Source: Gammaproteobacteria bacterium
GTDB lineage: Bacteria > Pseudomonadota > Gammaproteobacteria > Pseudomonadales > JAUIET01
Direction: 5' to 3'
Length of the DNA stretch: 64,000 nt
NCBI GenBank assembly: GCA_030431775.1
Contig: JAUIHW010000007.1
Location: 62,001 to 126,000, forward strand
Positions 41,890 to 50,429 of the stretch are shown piece after piece (positions within the stretch are counted from its first letter, which is position 1; each line of letters begins with the position of its first letter). Under the pieces are notes generated by a model, which saw only the letters and a program-made list of their open reading frames with translations, made no database searches and had not been told where the DNA came from. Both the position numbers and the translations under genes were made by a program.

Positions 41890-44046
41890 CTAGTGAAGAG
41901 ACCGCATGGGAGGGAAATTACTAACGACCTTCTCGAATACAAAACTGGAGTCCAGCAGAATTTGCCCTGCTTCCTGCACCAGAGGATCGAGATCGTCGTT
42001 ATCGCCGGCGCTGGCGTCAGCGGTTTGGCTGCTGTCTACATCAAGCGGCTCTTCTGGTTCATCCAAGACCGCCAATGGTTCCAGCCCCTTCATTTTTCGG
42101 CGTTTGTTCTCAAGGGCCAGCTGAGCCGCCTTGTCAGCAGCACGTTGTTCACGACGCTGCATTTCATTCAGTGAAACCAGAGTACGGTTGCGGTTTTCAT
42201 TTAACAGCTCTATTTGTTCTCGCAAATATACGAAGTCCGGATCGTCTTTTGTGCGTTCGGTATGGCGCTGCCTGAGCTTAGGCAGTGAATCCTGCACAGG
42301 GTAGTAGTGTATGTGGTTGATTTCATGAATGGTATCCCATCCAAGTGCAGCATCCAGCGCACTTTCTCCGACCTGTTCAGGGTCGTATAGCTCCGGAAAA
42401 GTGATGTCGGGTATGACTCCCCGGTGTTGGGTGCTGTCACCGGATACCCGATAAAACTTGGATTCAGTCAGTTTTAGCTGCCCCTCAGTCAACTCAGTGA
42501 GAGATTGCACAGTACCTTTACCGAATGAGCGGCCACCGAGAATCAAACCACGACCATAATCCTGAATAGCAGCGGCGAAAATCTCAGAAGCGGATGCGCT
42601 CAGACGGTTGATCATTACAGCAAGTGGCCCCGTATAATAAGCGCCTCGATAGCTGAAGGTGGGTTCACGATCGACTCGGGAATTAGCGTGTCTGATCTGT
42701 ACCGTTGGTCCAGAGTCGATAAACAGCCGGGTGAGGGCGTTGGCTTCAAACAGCGAGCCACCGCCGTTGTCACGCAGATCAACAACAATCCCGGCTACAC
42801 CCTGTGCTTCCAGCTCTCTAATAAGCCGCTGCACATCACGAGTGGTACTGCGATAATTCGGATCGCCCCGCCGCCTGGCCTGAAAGTCGATATAGAAAGT
42901 TGGAATGTCGATGACCCCAACTTTATAGAGCTCATCATTCTGCACCAGCTCAATGATCCGGCTTTGAGCCGATTGTTCCTCGAGCTTCACTTTGTTGCGC
43001 ACTATAGTGATGGTTTTGCGGGCCTCATCGGTAATTGCGTTCGCTGGTATCAGTTCCAATCGTACCTTGGTACCTTTTGGTCCCCGTATCAGTTCAACAA
43101 CTTCATCGAGACGCCAGCCAACCACGTCCACCATTTTTTCGGAGTCACCCTGACCAACGGCAATGATTTTATCCGCTGGCTGCAGCACACCGTGTTTGTC
43201 AGCAGGGCCCGCGGCTACCAATCTGACTACTTTGGTATATTCCTCTTCCCGTTGCAGCACTGCCCCAATGCCTTCCAGCGACAAGCTCATATTAATGTTG
43301 AAATTTTCAGAGTTCCTGGGGGACAGGTAACTGGTGTGCGGATCGTATAACTGCGCAAGAGAGTTCACAAACACCTGGAAAACATCCTGGCTGTTCATCT
43401 GTTCAAGTCTGAGTATCTGGTTACGAAACCGCTTGGCCAATACTTCCTCAATCTCCGCATTGCTTTTGTCAGCGAGCTTAAGATTGAGCGCACTGGCTTT
43501 GATTCGTTTGTACCAAAGCTCATCGGCCGCTTCAGCGTCTGCCGGCCAGGGAAGTTTGGCTCGATCAGTTTCCAGAGTTTCATCTTTGCTGTAATCGAAG
43601 TTGCCGATCAGATCAGGTAATTGAGCCAGGTTCTTTTCCAGGCGTTTGATCAGTCGCGACTGGTAGCGATTGAAGATCACGAGGCCAGCTTGCAGATCAC
43701 CTTTTTTCAGTTGGTCATCAAGAGTATTGCGATATTTTTCAAACTCATTCAAATCCTGTTGAGTGAAGAAGCTTTTTCCAGGATCGAGGTTTTGGATGTA
43801 CTCATCAAGCAGTTCCGAGGACAACTCATCCCCGAACTCGACGTCCTTATAGTGGTACCGGCTCAGCCGTTGCACTACCTCTCTGGCTGTGCGCTGCTGG
43901 TTCTCGCTGAACTGTATGGCCGATAGTTGATAGGCGGTACCCGCCTGGCTCAGAAGCAGCGTTAATACGACCGCTGCGGTACGTTTTAGTAAAGAGTTAA
44001 TGTGCCCGTTCTCCACTACGCCACAACAGCCCTTATTGTAGCTCAA
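41890..44046 (-). CDS. prc: Tail-specific periplasmic protease Prc (C-terminal processing peptidase)
   Basis: A 718-residue S41 peptidase that degrades or trims periplasmic proteins from their C-termini, including lipoproteins and, in E. coli, peptidoglycan hydrolase MepS. It has a hydrophobic N-terminal signal (about 22-40), an N-terminal helical domain (DPGKSFFTQQDLNEFEKY), a PDZ domain (SLEGIGAVLQREEEYTKVVRLVAAGPADKHG) and the protease core with DLRDNGGGSL and LSASASEIFAAAIQDYGRG. The Ser-Lys dyad is at about residues 485 and 510, the lysine being in GRSFGKGT. A C-terminal helical domain rich in Arg/Glu follows. Length is slightly above E. coli Prc (682). Convergent with fimV. Confidence 0.94.
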   Translation of the reverse strand: MSYNKGCCGVVENGHINSLLKRTAAVVLTLLLSQAGTAYQLSAIQFSENQQRTAREVVQRLSRYHYKDVEFGDELSSELLDEYIQNLDPGKSFFTQQDLNEFEKYRNTLDDQLKKGDLQAGLVIFNRYQSRLIKRLEKNLAQLPDLIGNFDYSKDETLETDRAKLPWPADAEAADELWYKRIKASALNLKLADKSNAEIEEVLAKRFRNQILRLEQMNSQDVFQVFVNSLAQLYDPHTSYLSPRNSENFNINMSLSLEGIGAVLQREEEYTKVVRLVAAGPADKHGVLQPADKIIAVGQGDSEKMVDVVGWRLDEVVELIRGPKGTKVRLELIPANAITDEARKTITIVRNKVKLEEQSAQSRIIELVQNDELYKVGVIDIPTFYIDFQARRRGDPNYRSTTRDVQRLIRELEAQGVAGIVVDLRDNGGGSLFEANALTRLFIDSGPTVQIRHANSRVDREPTFSYRGAYYTGPLAVMINRLSASASEIFAAAIQDYGRGLILGGRSFGKGTVQSLTELTEGQLKLTESKFYRVSGDSTQHRGVIPDITFPELYDPEQVGESALDAALGWDTIHEINHIHYYPVQDSLPKLRQRHTERTKDDPDFVYLREQIELLNENRNRTLVSLNEMQRREQRAADKAAQLALENKRRKMKGLEPLAVLDEPEEPLDVDSSQTADASAGDNDDLDPLVQEAGQILLDSSFVFEKVVSNFPPMRSLH

Positions 44047-44075
44047 ACTCTGTCCAACTCACAGCGATGAACGGT

Positions 44076-44102
44076 CCAGGCCCAGTCCAGTGACGGGCCT
44101 GG
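44076..44102. terminator. Hairpin downstream of mscL, between mscL and prc
   Basis: Perfect 8-bp stem CCAGGCCC / GGGCCTGG with an 11-nt loop, just beyond the mscL stop. No uridine run is seen on the minus strand, so it may be an RNA-end stabiliser rather than a strong intrinsic terminator. Confidence 0.45.
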
Positions 44103-44109
44103 CGCGTGT

Positions 44110-44514
44110 CTACTGCTTGGATAAAAGGTCCCTAATTTCAGTCAGCAATTGCTCTTCTTTGCTTGGTTCGGGTGGCGCTTCCTCAGCGGCTTCCTCTTCT
44201 TCTTTTTTCATGCTGTTCATGGCCTTGATCACCATGAAGATCGCAAAAGCGACGATCAGAAAATCGAAGACATTCTGCAAGAAGGCGCCGTAGTTCAAAG
44301 TCACGGCTTCAGCCTCTCCGGCGGCCTCTTTTAGAGTAACGGCCAGCTGACTGAAGTCGACACCACCGACCAGAATACCGATCGGAGGCATTATCACATC
44401 GGCAACGAAGGACGACACAATTTTGCCGAACGCGCCACCAATAACGATACCGACTGCCATATCAATGACATTTCCGCGCATCGCAAATTCTTTGAATTCA
44501 CTCATCATGCTCAT
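44110..44514 (-). CDS. mscL: Large-conductance mechanosensitive channel MscL
   Basis: A 134-residue inner-membrane channel that opens under osmotic downshock. It begins [33 protein letters not shown], the amphipathic N-helix and pore-lining TM1, followed by [16 protein letters not shown], a periplasmic loop, TM2 ([15 protein letters not shown]), and the charged cytoplasmic helix with an Glu/Pro-rich linker. The ATG at 44514 lies 6 nt after AAGGAG. An ATG 15 codons upstream is less likely. Confidence 0.95.
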   Translation of the reverse strand: MSMMSEFKEFAMRGNVIDMAVGIVIGGAFGKIVSSFVADVIMPPIGILVGGVDFSQLAVTLKEAAGEAEAVTLNYGAFLQNVFDFLIVAFAIFMVIKAMNSMKKEEEEAAEEAPPEPSKEEQLLTEIRDLLSKQ

Positions 44515-44720
44515 GCTTTTCTCCTTAATAGTTTTTGTAGCATTCAAAACCGCGAGCATTGCAGCTCAATCCTTGGGTAAAAGCAACTGTGAAGCGGTAA
44601 TGAAATGTAAAACACTTGTGAGATTGACTGAAAAGTGTTCGATTCTGGCCGCAAACCTGCAGCGCGACGCACGATTCATTGCCAATACATGCGCTACACT
44701 GTAAGCACTGGGCGCGGAAT

Positions 44721-44726
44721 TATAAT
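44721..44726 (+). promoter_or_regulatory. Candidate -10 element of ugd
   Basis: A perfect TATAAT 34 nt before the ugd start. The best -35 at 16-nt spacing is CTGTAA (3 of 6). It lies in the 245-nt mscL/ugd divergent gap, which otherwise shows no gene. Confidence 0.45.
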
Positions 44727-44759
44727 CCGGCCTGTCAAGAACGTTAGTGGAAGCTCCGT

Positions 44760-46064
44760 ATGAATGTGGTCATGATTGGTGCAGGCTATGTCGGCCTGGT
44801 CTCCGGGTGTTGTTTTTCTGAATTTGGCGCCAACGTATGTTGCGTTGATGTGAACGAAGAACGGGTGGCAAGCCTTGGGCGTGGTGAGATTCCAATTTAC
44901 GAGCCCGGGTTGGATGCGCTCGTGGCAAAAAACGTTGAAGCAGGGCGCTTGCGGTTCACGACGGCCATCGAGTCAGCAATACCGGACGCCGACATTATTT
45001 TTATTGCCGTGGGCACGCCAACCCGCCGTGGTGATGGTCACGCAGACCTGTCTTATGTTTATGAAGCGGCCCGCAATATTGCGCCTCTGCTCAAAGACTA
45101 CACGGTGATTGTTAATAAATCGACTGTACCCGTTGGCACGGCTCGGCAAGTGAAGAGAATTATTGCAGAAACCAACCCGCAGGCTGAATTTGATGTCGCA
45201 TCCAACCCAGAATTCCTGCGCGAAGGCGCAGCGATTGCCGACTTTATGCGGCCTGACCGAGTGGTGCTGGGCGTGGAATCTGAACGCGCGGAAAAGCTGC
45301 TGCGAGAATTGTACCGCCCGATTAACCTGATTGAGGCGCCAATTCTGTGTACAGGTCTGGAAAGTGCCGAGCTGACCAAGTATGCGGCCAATGCCTTTCT
45401 GGCAACCAAAATCAGTTTTATTAATGAAATTTCCGCCCTGTGTGAAAGCGTCGGTGCCGACGTACATGCGGTCGCCAAGGGCATGGGGCTGGATGGCCGC
45501 ATTGGTCGCAAATTCTTGCACCCGGGCCCGGGTTATGGAGGCTCCTGTTTCCCGAAAGATACCACCGCCCTGATCCGCATTGCCCAGGAGAATGATATTT
45601 CCCTGCGCATTGTTGAAGCCGTGATTGATGTCAACGACGCGCAAAAGGCGCGCATGGTCAACAAGATCAAGACCATGTTTAATAACGACCTTGCCGGAAA
45701 AACCATCGCGGTGTTTGGTTTGACCTTTAAACCGGAAACCGATGATATGCGCGAGTCGCCATCAATTGCGATTCTCCCGCCCTTGATGGATAAAGGGGTT
45801 AAAGTTCGGGCTCATGACCCCAAGGGCATTGAACAGGCCCGCAGTCTGCTGCCTGAGACAGTGGAATATTTCGATGATGCCTATGAGGCCGCGAAAGGGG
45901 CGGACGCAATCGTACTGATGACCGAGTGGAACCAGTATCGTTCCTTGGATCTGCCACGTTTGCTCAATGATATGAAAGACAATTACTTTATTGATCTGCG
46001 TAATGTCTATGAGCCGAAACGCATGGTCGACAAGGGCTTCCGTTACACCTCAGTGGGCCGCTAA
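44760..46064 (+). CDS. ugd: UDP-glucose 6-dehydrogenase
   Basis: Oxidises UDP-glucose to UDP-glucuronate for capsule, exopolysaccharide or lipid A modification. The 434 residues have the N-terminal NAD-binding MIGAGYVGLVSGCCFSEFG, IYEPGLD, VGTPTRRGDGHADLSYV, STVPVGTARQ and the catalytic Cys263 in GPGYGGSCFPKDT. The C-terminal UDP-binding domain begins near GKTIAVFGLTFKPETDDMRESPS. No glycosyltransferase or capsule genes flank it, so the end product is unclear. It overlaps the convergent nucleotidyltransferase gene by 15 nt. Confidence 0.95.
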   Translation: MNVVMIGAGYVGLVSGCCFSEFGANVCCVDVNEERVASLGRGEIPIYEPGLDALVAKNVEAGRLRFTTAIESAIPDADIIFIAVGTPTRRGDGHADLSYVYEAARNIAPLLKDYTVIVNKSTVPVGTARQVKRIIAETNPQAEFDVASNPEFLREGAAIADFMRPDRVVLGVESERAEKLLRELYRPINLIEAPILCTGLESAELTKYAANAFLATKISFINEISALCESVGADVHAVAKGMGLDGRIGRKFLHPGPGYGGSCFPKDTTALIRIAQENDISLRIVEAVIDVNDAQKARMVNKIKTMFNNDLAGKTIAVFGLTFKPETDDMRESPSIAILPPLMDKGVKVRAHDPKGIEQARSLLPETVEYFDDAYEAAKGADAIVLMTEWNQYRSLDLPRLLNDMKDNYFIDLRNVYEPKRMVDKGFRYTSVGR

Positions 46065-46628
46065 ATCGGCTGGAATATCAATGTCCCGAACAATGGCGGG
46101 GTCATCCAGCGCAAGCTGCGTAACGCTATTGGCCCGCTCAGCCAATAAGCTTTTAGCCCCGCTATCACCCTGTAAACGCTGCAGTTCCGGGATAAATTCC
46201 CGACTGAATAGCCTGGGATGCCCGGCTTGACCAAGATAGCTCGGAACCACAATTCCTCCGCTCTCTGCCGACTCCAAAATACGCTCCACACTGGCCGATT
46301 GAATGTACGGCATGTCGGCCAAGGCGATCAGCACAAATGGCGCTGTGCTGGCCGCAACACCGCTTGCAATGGAGTGACCCATGCCCAGGGGGCTGAGAGC
46401 GGACTCAATAATCTGCAGGTTTGGGTCCCGATTGCGAAACAGTTCAGTTTCTCCGCGGCCAACCACTAGAATGACTGGCAAATCACAAGCCCGGTAAACC
46501 TGAAGAGACCGCTCCCAAACCCTGCCGCCACCCGCCAAAGTGGCGAACCGCTTGTCGGCTGGGCCGAAGCGCTGGCTGCGACCCGCCGCTAACAGGACAA
46601 CCTGCGCCTTTGCTGCGGTATTGGGCAT
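46050..46628 (-). CDS. MobA/MocA-like nucleotidyltransferase
   Basis: A 192-residue NTP-transferase-domain protein. LLAAGRSQRFGPADKRFATL is the nucleotide-binding signature, and LIALADMPYIQS holds the metal-binding aspartate; GHPRLFSREFIPELQRLQGDSGAKSLL is typical of the MocA/MobA group that adds CMP or GMP to molybdopterin. The alternative is another sugar or cofactor nucleotidyltransferase. A molybdenum-cofactor role fits the modABC genes 7 kb away, but no other moa/mob/xdh genes are in the window. It overlaps ugd by 15 nt at the 3' end. Confidence 0.75.
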   Translation of the reverse strand: MPNTAAKAQVVLLAAGRSQRFGPADKRFATLAGGGRVWERSLQVYRACDLPVILVVGRGETELFRNRDPNLQIIESALSPLGMGHSIASGVAASTAPFVLIALADMPYIQSASVERILESAESGGIVVPSYLGQAGHPRLFSREFIPELQRLQGDSGAKSLLAERANSVTQLALDDPAIVRDIDIPADLAAH

Positions 46629-46801
46629 GCTCGGACTACCTCGTTGCCAACGGCAGAGTACCTCTCATGGTTTATTGTATCCATTCATCGCGGCTTCGCC
46701 ACCTGTCGACAGTGCTTTGAACAATCGTGGCTCGCGCACCGTCTAAGGCCTCGATTATCTTCCAGGGTTAGTACCGCACTGCTCAGCGCCGGGTTCTTCC
46801 G

Positions 46802-48907
46802 CTAAAACTGCAAGCGAAGACCCAACTCAACGGTTCTTCCAGGCCGTGGAGCAAACTCTTTCACCAGTGAGGTATGGTTGCGCTGTTCCTCGTCGCCGAG
46901 GTTACGGCCCTGCAGAAACAACTCCACATCAGTATCGTAGGCGCTGAAGCTGTAGCCAAGATATGCGCGCAAATCGTTGTAGCTGCTGGTCGCCAACTCA
47001 AGCTCGGAGGTATCCGTTTGTGAATCCACATACAGATAGTCCAGGTCAAAAATAACAGGACCCTGCTCATAGGAAACCCCGAAGCCAAACCGCATGGGCG
47101 GCAGTAATGGAACATTATCGTTCCCAGGTACATCCTGCAGGTCGGCCGTAATCCAGTCATAGCGGCCGTTAAACCACAGAGCACCGCCTTCCCATTCAAC
47201 AGCGAGCAATCGAGCGCTAAAGTCGAGTCCTGTGTACACGGCATCCTCTTGTGTAAACACAGCAACTGGCAGCTCGTCTTCCTCAGCACCTGTCCCTTGC
47301 TGATAAATATAATCCTCGAAACGATTATGGTACAAGGTGGCTTCCAATCTGGCTCGTTGAGTACGGTAAGTGAGGGTTGCAGCAAAATTAATTGCCTGCT
47401 CTTCGTCCAGAGTTTCGTCACCAACTTCAAAGCGCTGGGTAGCTAGGTGTGCGCCGTTTGAATATAACTCTTCGCCAGTGGGTGCCCGGGTTGAAAAACC
47501 GCTGTGCAATGCCAGCGAAAATCGTTCTCCAAACGGCAGCAAAACGCCGGCTGAAACGGAGAACACATCGAAATCTCGATCCGCAGAGGCAGCATCGGAC
47601 GGTTGGTAATCAACGCGCTCAATGCGGGCACCCAGCTCGACTGTGCCAGTATTTGCCAGAGACCTTTCACCGACCCAGAACAGGCCAATACTGTCGCTAT
47701 CCACCGGTTGCAAGAAAGCTTCTTCACCAAGCGCCTCGAATTCACGTCCGGTCACCTGCACGCCGAGTGCACCGCGCCATTCACCCCAGGGTTCGTGAAC
47801 AAGTTCACCTCGAAACTCGAAGGCTTTGTTAGCAAAATCGGTTGCAACCTCTCCGTTAGGCTCTATTTCCTGGTGCTCGTAATCGTTATAACCCAGGCGT
47901 AAATTCATCGAGGCGAAGCCGGCAAACGGGTTTTCAAGTCCAAACTCCAGGTCAATGCGGGTTTGCTCAACATCCAGCACAGGTTGACCTTCTTCCTCTT
48001 CATGCTCGTGTTCTTCTTCGCCTTCCTCTTCTTCATCATGCTCTTCTTCATGACCATGACCGTGCCCACCGGGTAAACCATATTCGGAGCTTAAATGACT
48101 GATAGCGAGGCCGTAGAAGCCGGAATCAGTGACATAGCTGGTACCAAATGCGAAACCGCTGGATTCAAGCTGGCTGCCTGGCAAAGTGTCCCGAACCTCC
48201 TCTTCTTCCTCGTGATGCTCGTCGCCTTCCTCTTCCTCATCATGCTCCTCTTCTTCCAGCTCTTCGAGTGCGCGCAGTCGGCTGGACTCGGCAAAGCCAG
48301 GAATATCATAGGGATCGGCGTCGCGACCTATGGCGTCCAAATGAAACGCCCAGGAACCCGTGCCACCGCTCAGCTGAACAGCCCCTTGGCGTTGATCTGC
48401 GTTATCTGCGGCTCGCAGTTCCACCTTACCATTCAGTGCTTCCGGTACCGCATGCGGTATGCGTCCTGTGTGCACATCAACCACTCCACCAATGGCGCCA
48501 GAGCCGTACAAAAGAGTGCTGGGTCCTTTCAATATTTCAATGCGCTCGGCCAGGAAGGACTCTACCGTTACCGCATGATCAGCGCTGTTCACCGAGACAT
48601 CCATCGTGCCAATGCGGTCTTCCAAAACTCTGACTCGCGGACCGCCAAGCCCATGAATTACTGGACGTCCCACTGCAGTGCCATAGGAGGCATTGTGGAC
48701 CCCTGGAATGCGCTCTGTCGTTTCGGCGATGTTGTTGCCGAGCGCCCGATGCAGTGCCTCCTTTTCCAGTACCGCAGCGGGCTGGGTGATGCCCTCTGAG
48801 GACAGTGGGTGGCCTAAAACAATGATTTCTTCCAATACTTGAGGGGCTTCCTGTGCGCCAATGGCGACACTCCACGCCAGAGGCGCGATAACAAATACAG
48901 TACGCAT
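46802..48907 (-). CDS. TonB-dependent receptor, ZnuD-like, with His/Glu-rich loops
   Basis: A 701-residue outer-membrane receptor. It has a signal peptide (to about GAQEA), a plug domain with EEIIVLGHPL (TonB-box region), RPVIHGLGGPRVRVLEDRIGTMDVS and ERIEILKGPSTLLYGSGAIGGVVDV, and a barrel ending in LGLRLQF. This plug sequence is the ZnuD type, implicated in zinc uptake. Two long low-complexity segments occur where surface loops are expected: about residues 212-239 (Glu/His/Asp) and about 281-307 (GHGHGH, then Glu/His). Such loops bind zinc in known ZnuD proteins. It lies 81 nt downstream of a small exported protein gene on the same strand. Confidence 0.88.
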   Translation of the reverse strand: MRTVFVIAPLAWSVAIGAQEAPQVLEEIIVLGHPLSSEGITQPAAVLEKEALHRALGNNIAETTERIPGVHNASYGTAVGRPVIHGLGGPRVRVLEDRIGTMDVSVNSADHAVTVESFLAERIEILKGPSTLLYGSGAIGGVVDVHTGRIPHAVPEALNGKVELRAADNADQRQGAVQLSGGTGSWAFHLDAIGRDADPYDIPGFAESSRLRALEELEEEEHDEEEEGDEHHEEEEEVRDTLPGSQLESSGFAFGTSYVTDSGFYGLAISHLSSEYGLPGGHGHGHEEEHDEEEEGEEEHEHEEEEGQPVLDVEQTRIDLEFGLENPFAGFASMNLRLGYNDYEHQEIEPNGEVATDFANKAFEFRGELVHEPWGEWRGALGVQVTGREFEALGEEAFLQPVDSDSIGLFWVGERSLANTGTVELGARIERVDYQPSDAASADRDFDVFSVSAGVLLPFGERFSLALHSGFSTRAPTGEELYSNGAHLATQRFEVGDETLDEEQAINFAATLTYRTQRARLEATLYHNRFEDYIYQQGTGAEEDELPVAVFTQEDAVYTGLDFSARLLAVEWEGGALWFNGRYDWITADLQDVPGNDNVPLLPPMRFGFGVSYEQGPVIFDLDYLYVDSQTDTSELELATSSYNDLRAYLGYSFSAYDTDVELFLQGRNLGDEEQRNHTSLVKEFAPRPGRTVELGLRLQF

Positions 48908-48924
48908 TACTACACTCCAATCAC

Positions 48925-48989
48925 AAACAATAAACGGATAACTTCGGTCACTGCTGGTCAGCAGCGACTCTAACGATGGTTTATTGTTT
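48925..48989. repeat. 11-bp inverted repeat upstream of the ZnuD-like gene
   Basis: AAACAATAAAC (48925-48935) and GTTTATTGTTT (48979-48989) are perfect inverted copies 43 nt apart in the gap between the small exported protein gene and the receptor gene. A second small inverted repeat, CTGCTG-GT-CAGCAG (48951-48964), lies between them. Could be an operator pair or RNA structure; no Zur-type consensus is evident. Confidence 0.45.
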
Positions 48990-49312
48990 TATCGTGGTGG
49001 AGCTCGGCAGGGAGGAAGGGTTGCGCTGTTGCCAGTGACCGCTTGCGCTGTGACCTGGCGAACTGCACAATGGCTGAATGGTTTTAGGGCAAACGGTTGG
49101 TCACTGGTATTGAGTGCGCCGTTTTCCAATGCGCCATTGGCACAAAAGCCACAGTCCAGGTAAGAATAATGTAGGTCGCCGGCATCGGAGAACGAAGCAT
49201 CATGAGTGTGCAGCGCAGATGCGGTGCCAGAGACCAACAGCGCGAACAGCAAACCGAAAGTCGCTGGGAGACTCCGGTACTGATGATGTCGAGAAATAGG
49301 CTTCATCTGCAA
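48989..49312 (-). CDS. Small exported His/Cys-containing protein
   Basis: A 107-residue protein with a hydrophobic signal sequence (about 17-33, FGLLFALLVSGTASA). The mature part starts LHTHDASFSDAGDLHYS, followed by LDCGFCANGA (CxxC) and SHCAVRQ near the end. Histidines and three cysteines suggest metal or redox binding; the layout resembles the small DUF2946-like exported proteins found beside TonB receptors, though I cannot confirm membership. The start could be the ATG two codons later (49306). It lies upstream of, and probably in an operon with, the ZnuD-like receptor. Confidence 0.68.
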   Translation of the reverse strand: MQMKPISRHHQYRSLPATFGLLFALLVSGTASALHTHDASFSDAGDLHYSYLDCGFCANGALENGALNTSDQPFALKPFSHCAVRQVTAQAVTGNSATLPPCRAPPR

Positions 49313-49418
49313 TGCATTGGTGCAGGGCTGTTAAGCCCCTGACCGTCCAGAAGTTAGCATGCAGACCTGGGCTTGTAAAGACCTGGGTATTGAGTTGCTT
49401 TCAGGGACAACGCTCAGG

Positions 49419-50429
49419 CTACAAAATATCCGACAGCAATATACCGACTCCGAAGCGTTCGACGTTGGCGTTATAGTCAATCAGACTCTCGCCATAGCCA
49501 TTAAAATATTGCGCGAAGCCACGAATACCTCGCCACAGTGGAAAAGTGTAATCGAGTTGCACAGCGCCGCGATTGTCCGCGCGCAAGTTATTGCGCAACA
49601 TAAGGCTGAACTCCTGATCATAACGGCGATACAGAGTCGTCAGTTCAAAGTGGCCCATAAACTTTTCAAGGTCTGGATTATCGTCGCCATCTGCATCCAG
49701 CGGGTCTTCCTTGTCACCTTCGGGGATTCGCCACCACGGCTTCAGACTGAATACCCAGCGGTTCTTCTCCCACATGAAATTGGCGTAAATCCGGTTCCAA
49801 CTCCTGGAAAGGCTGCCACCTCGGCCATTTGACTGGTGGCTGATGCCGAGCTGCATGACGTTGGCGTTTAAACCAAAAGGTCGCCAATCAATAGGGGCGG
49901 TCCAGAAAATTTCAGGCTCGTAATTAGTTTCTCGAAATGGCGCTGATATATCGCTGTTGAAGGCCTGCCAGAACGACAGCCCGGTAAAGCCGAAATGAAT
50001 GCTGTCGTCCTTGAGGAACAAATCATTGACAATATTGAATTTCAGGCTTAATTGAAACTTGATTTCACTGGACTTAAGGTCGGCGTCTTCAGGAAACTCA
50101 GCGAGTGCTCCGGTGTACGGGTCTTCGTTGGGGTCACCAAGGTAGGAGATTGGCATCAGGTAGTTGCGGCGGTGCGGTGTGAGAATGGAGCGAATGCCCG
50201 ACACGGCCCTCTCTCGTTGCATTCGCTGCAGAACCAGAGATTCGTCGAGCGCATCCGCTTTAGTTAGGCACTGCTCCCTCAGTTCGGCGACCGTGGTCAG
50301 ACCATCCGCTGTTTTCACTGCCTTAAGCATACAGGCGTCATCGACCGCACCGGCCAATGCCTCAGCATTGGCAGAGCCTGCTGCCAGCACCAGTAACGAT
50401 AAAAGCCCTGCAGCAACGAGGCTATGCAT
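49419..50429 (-). CDS. pldA: Outer-membrane phospholipase A (PldA)
   Basis: PldA hydrolyses phospholipids that flip to the outer leaflet. The 336-residue protein has a signal peptide (MHSLVAAGLLSLLVLAAGSANA), an N-terminal extension of about 60 residues with two cysteines, then the beta-barrel with YLMPISYLGDPNEDPY and the catalytic stretch GISHQSNGRGGSLSRSWNR. By spacing with E. coli OMPLA (His142, Ser144, Asn156), the catalytic residues are His198, Ser200 and Asn212. The barrel ends GVGILLSDIL. The ATG at 50429 overlaps the sulfotransferase stop by 8 nt, which decides the start. Confidence 0.93.
   Translation of the reverse strand: MHSLVAAGLLSLLVLAAGSANAEALAGAVDDACMLKAVKTADGLTTVAELREQCLTKADALDESLVLQRMQRERAVSGIRSILTPHRRNYLMPISYLGDPNEDPYTGALAEFPEDADLKSSEIKFQLSLKFNIVNDLFLKDDSIHFGFTGLSFWQAFNSDISAPFRETNYEPEIFWTAPIDWRPFGLNANVMQLGISHQSNGRGGSLSRSWNRIYANFMWEKNRWVFSLKPWWRIPEGDKEDPLDADGDDNPDLEKFMGHFELTTLYRRYDQEFSLMLRNNLRADNRGAVQLDYTFPLWRGIRGFAQYFNGYGESLIDYNANVERFGVGILLSDIL

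Noticed and set aside
42688-43350. 220-codon frame on the plus strand opposite prc
   Set aside because: Antisense to conserved PDZ/protease sequence; its translation shows no domain.
47985-48270. The purine/pyrimidine-biased repeats as tandem repeats or CRISPR-like array
   Set aside because: They are simply codons for Glu/His/Asp-rich loops of the receptor; no regular repeat-spacer unit exists.
48095-48799. Long open frame (234 codons) on the plus strand opposite the ZnuD-like receptor
   Set aside because: It mirrors the coding strand of a clear TonB receptor and its translation is low-complexity with no recognisable domain or ribosome site.
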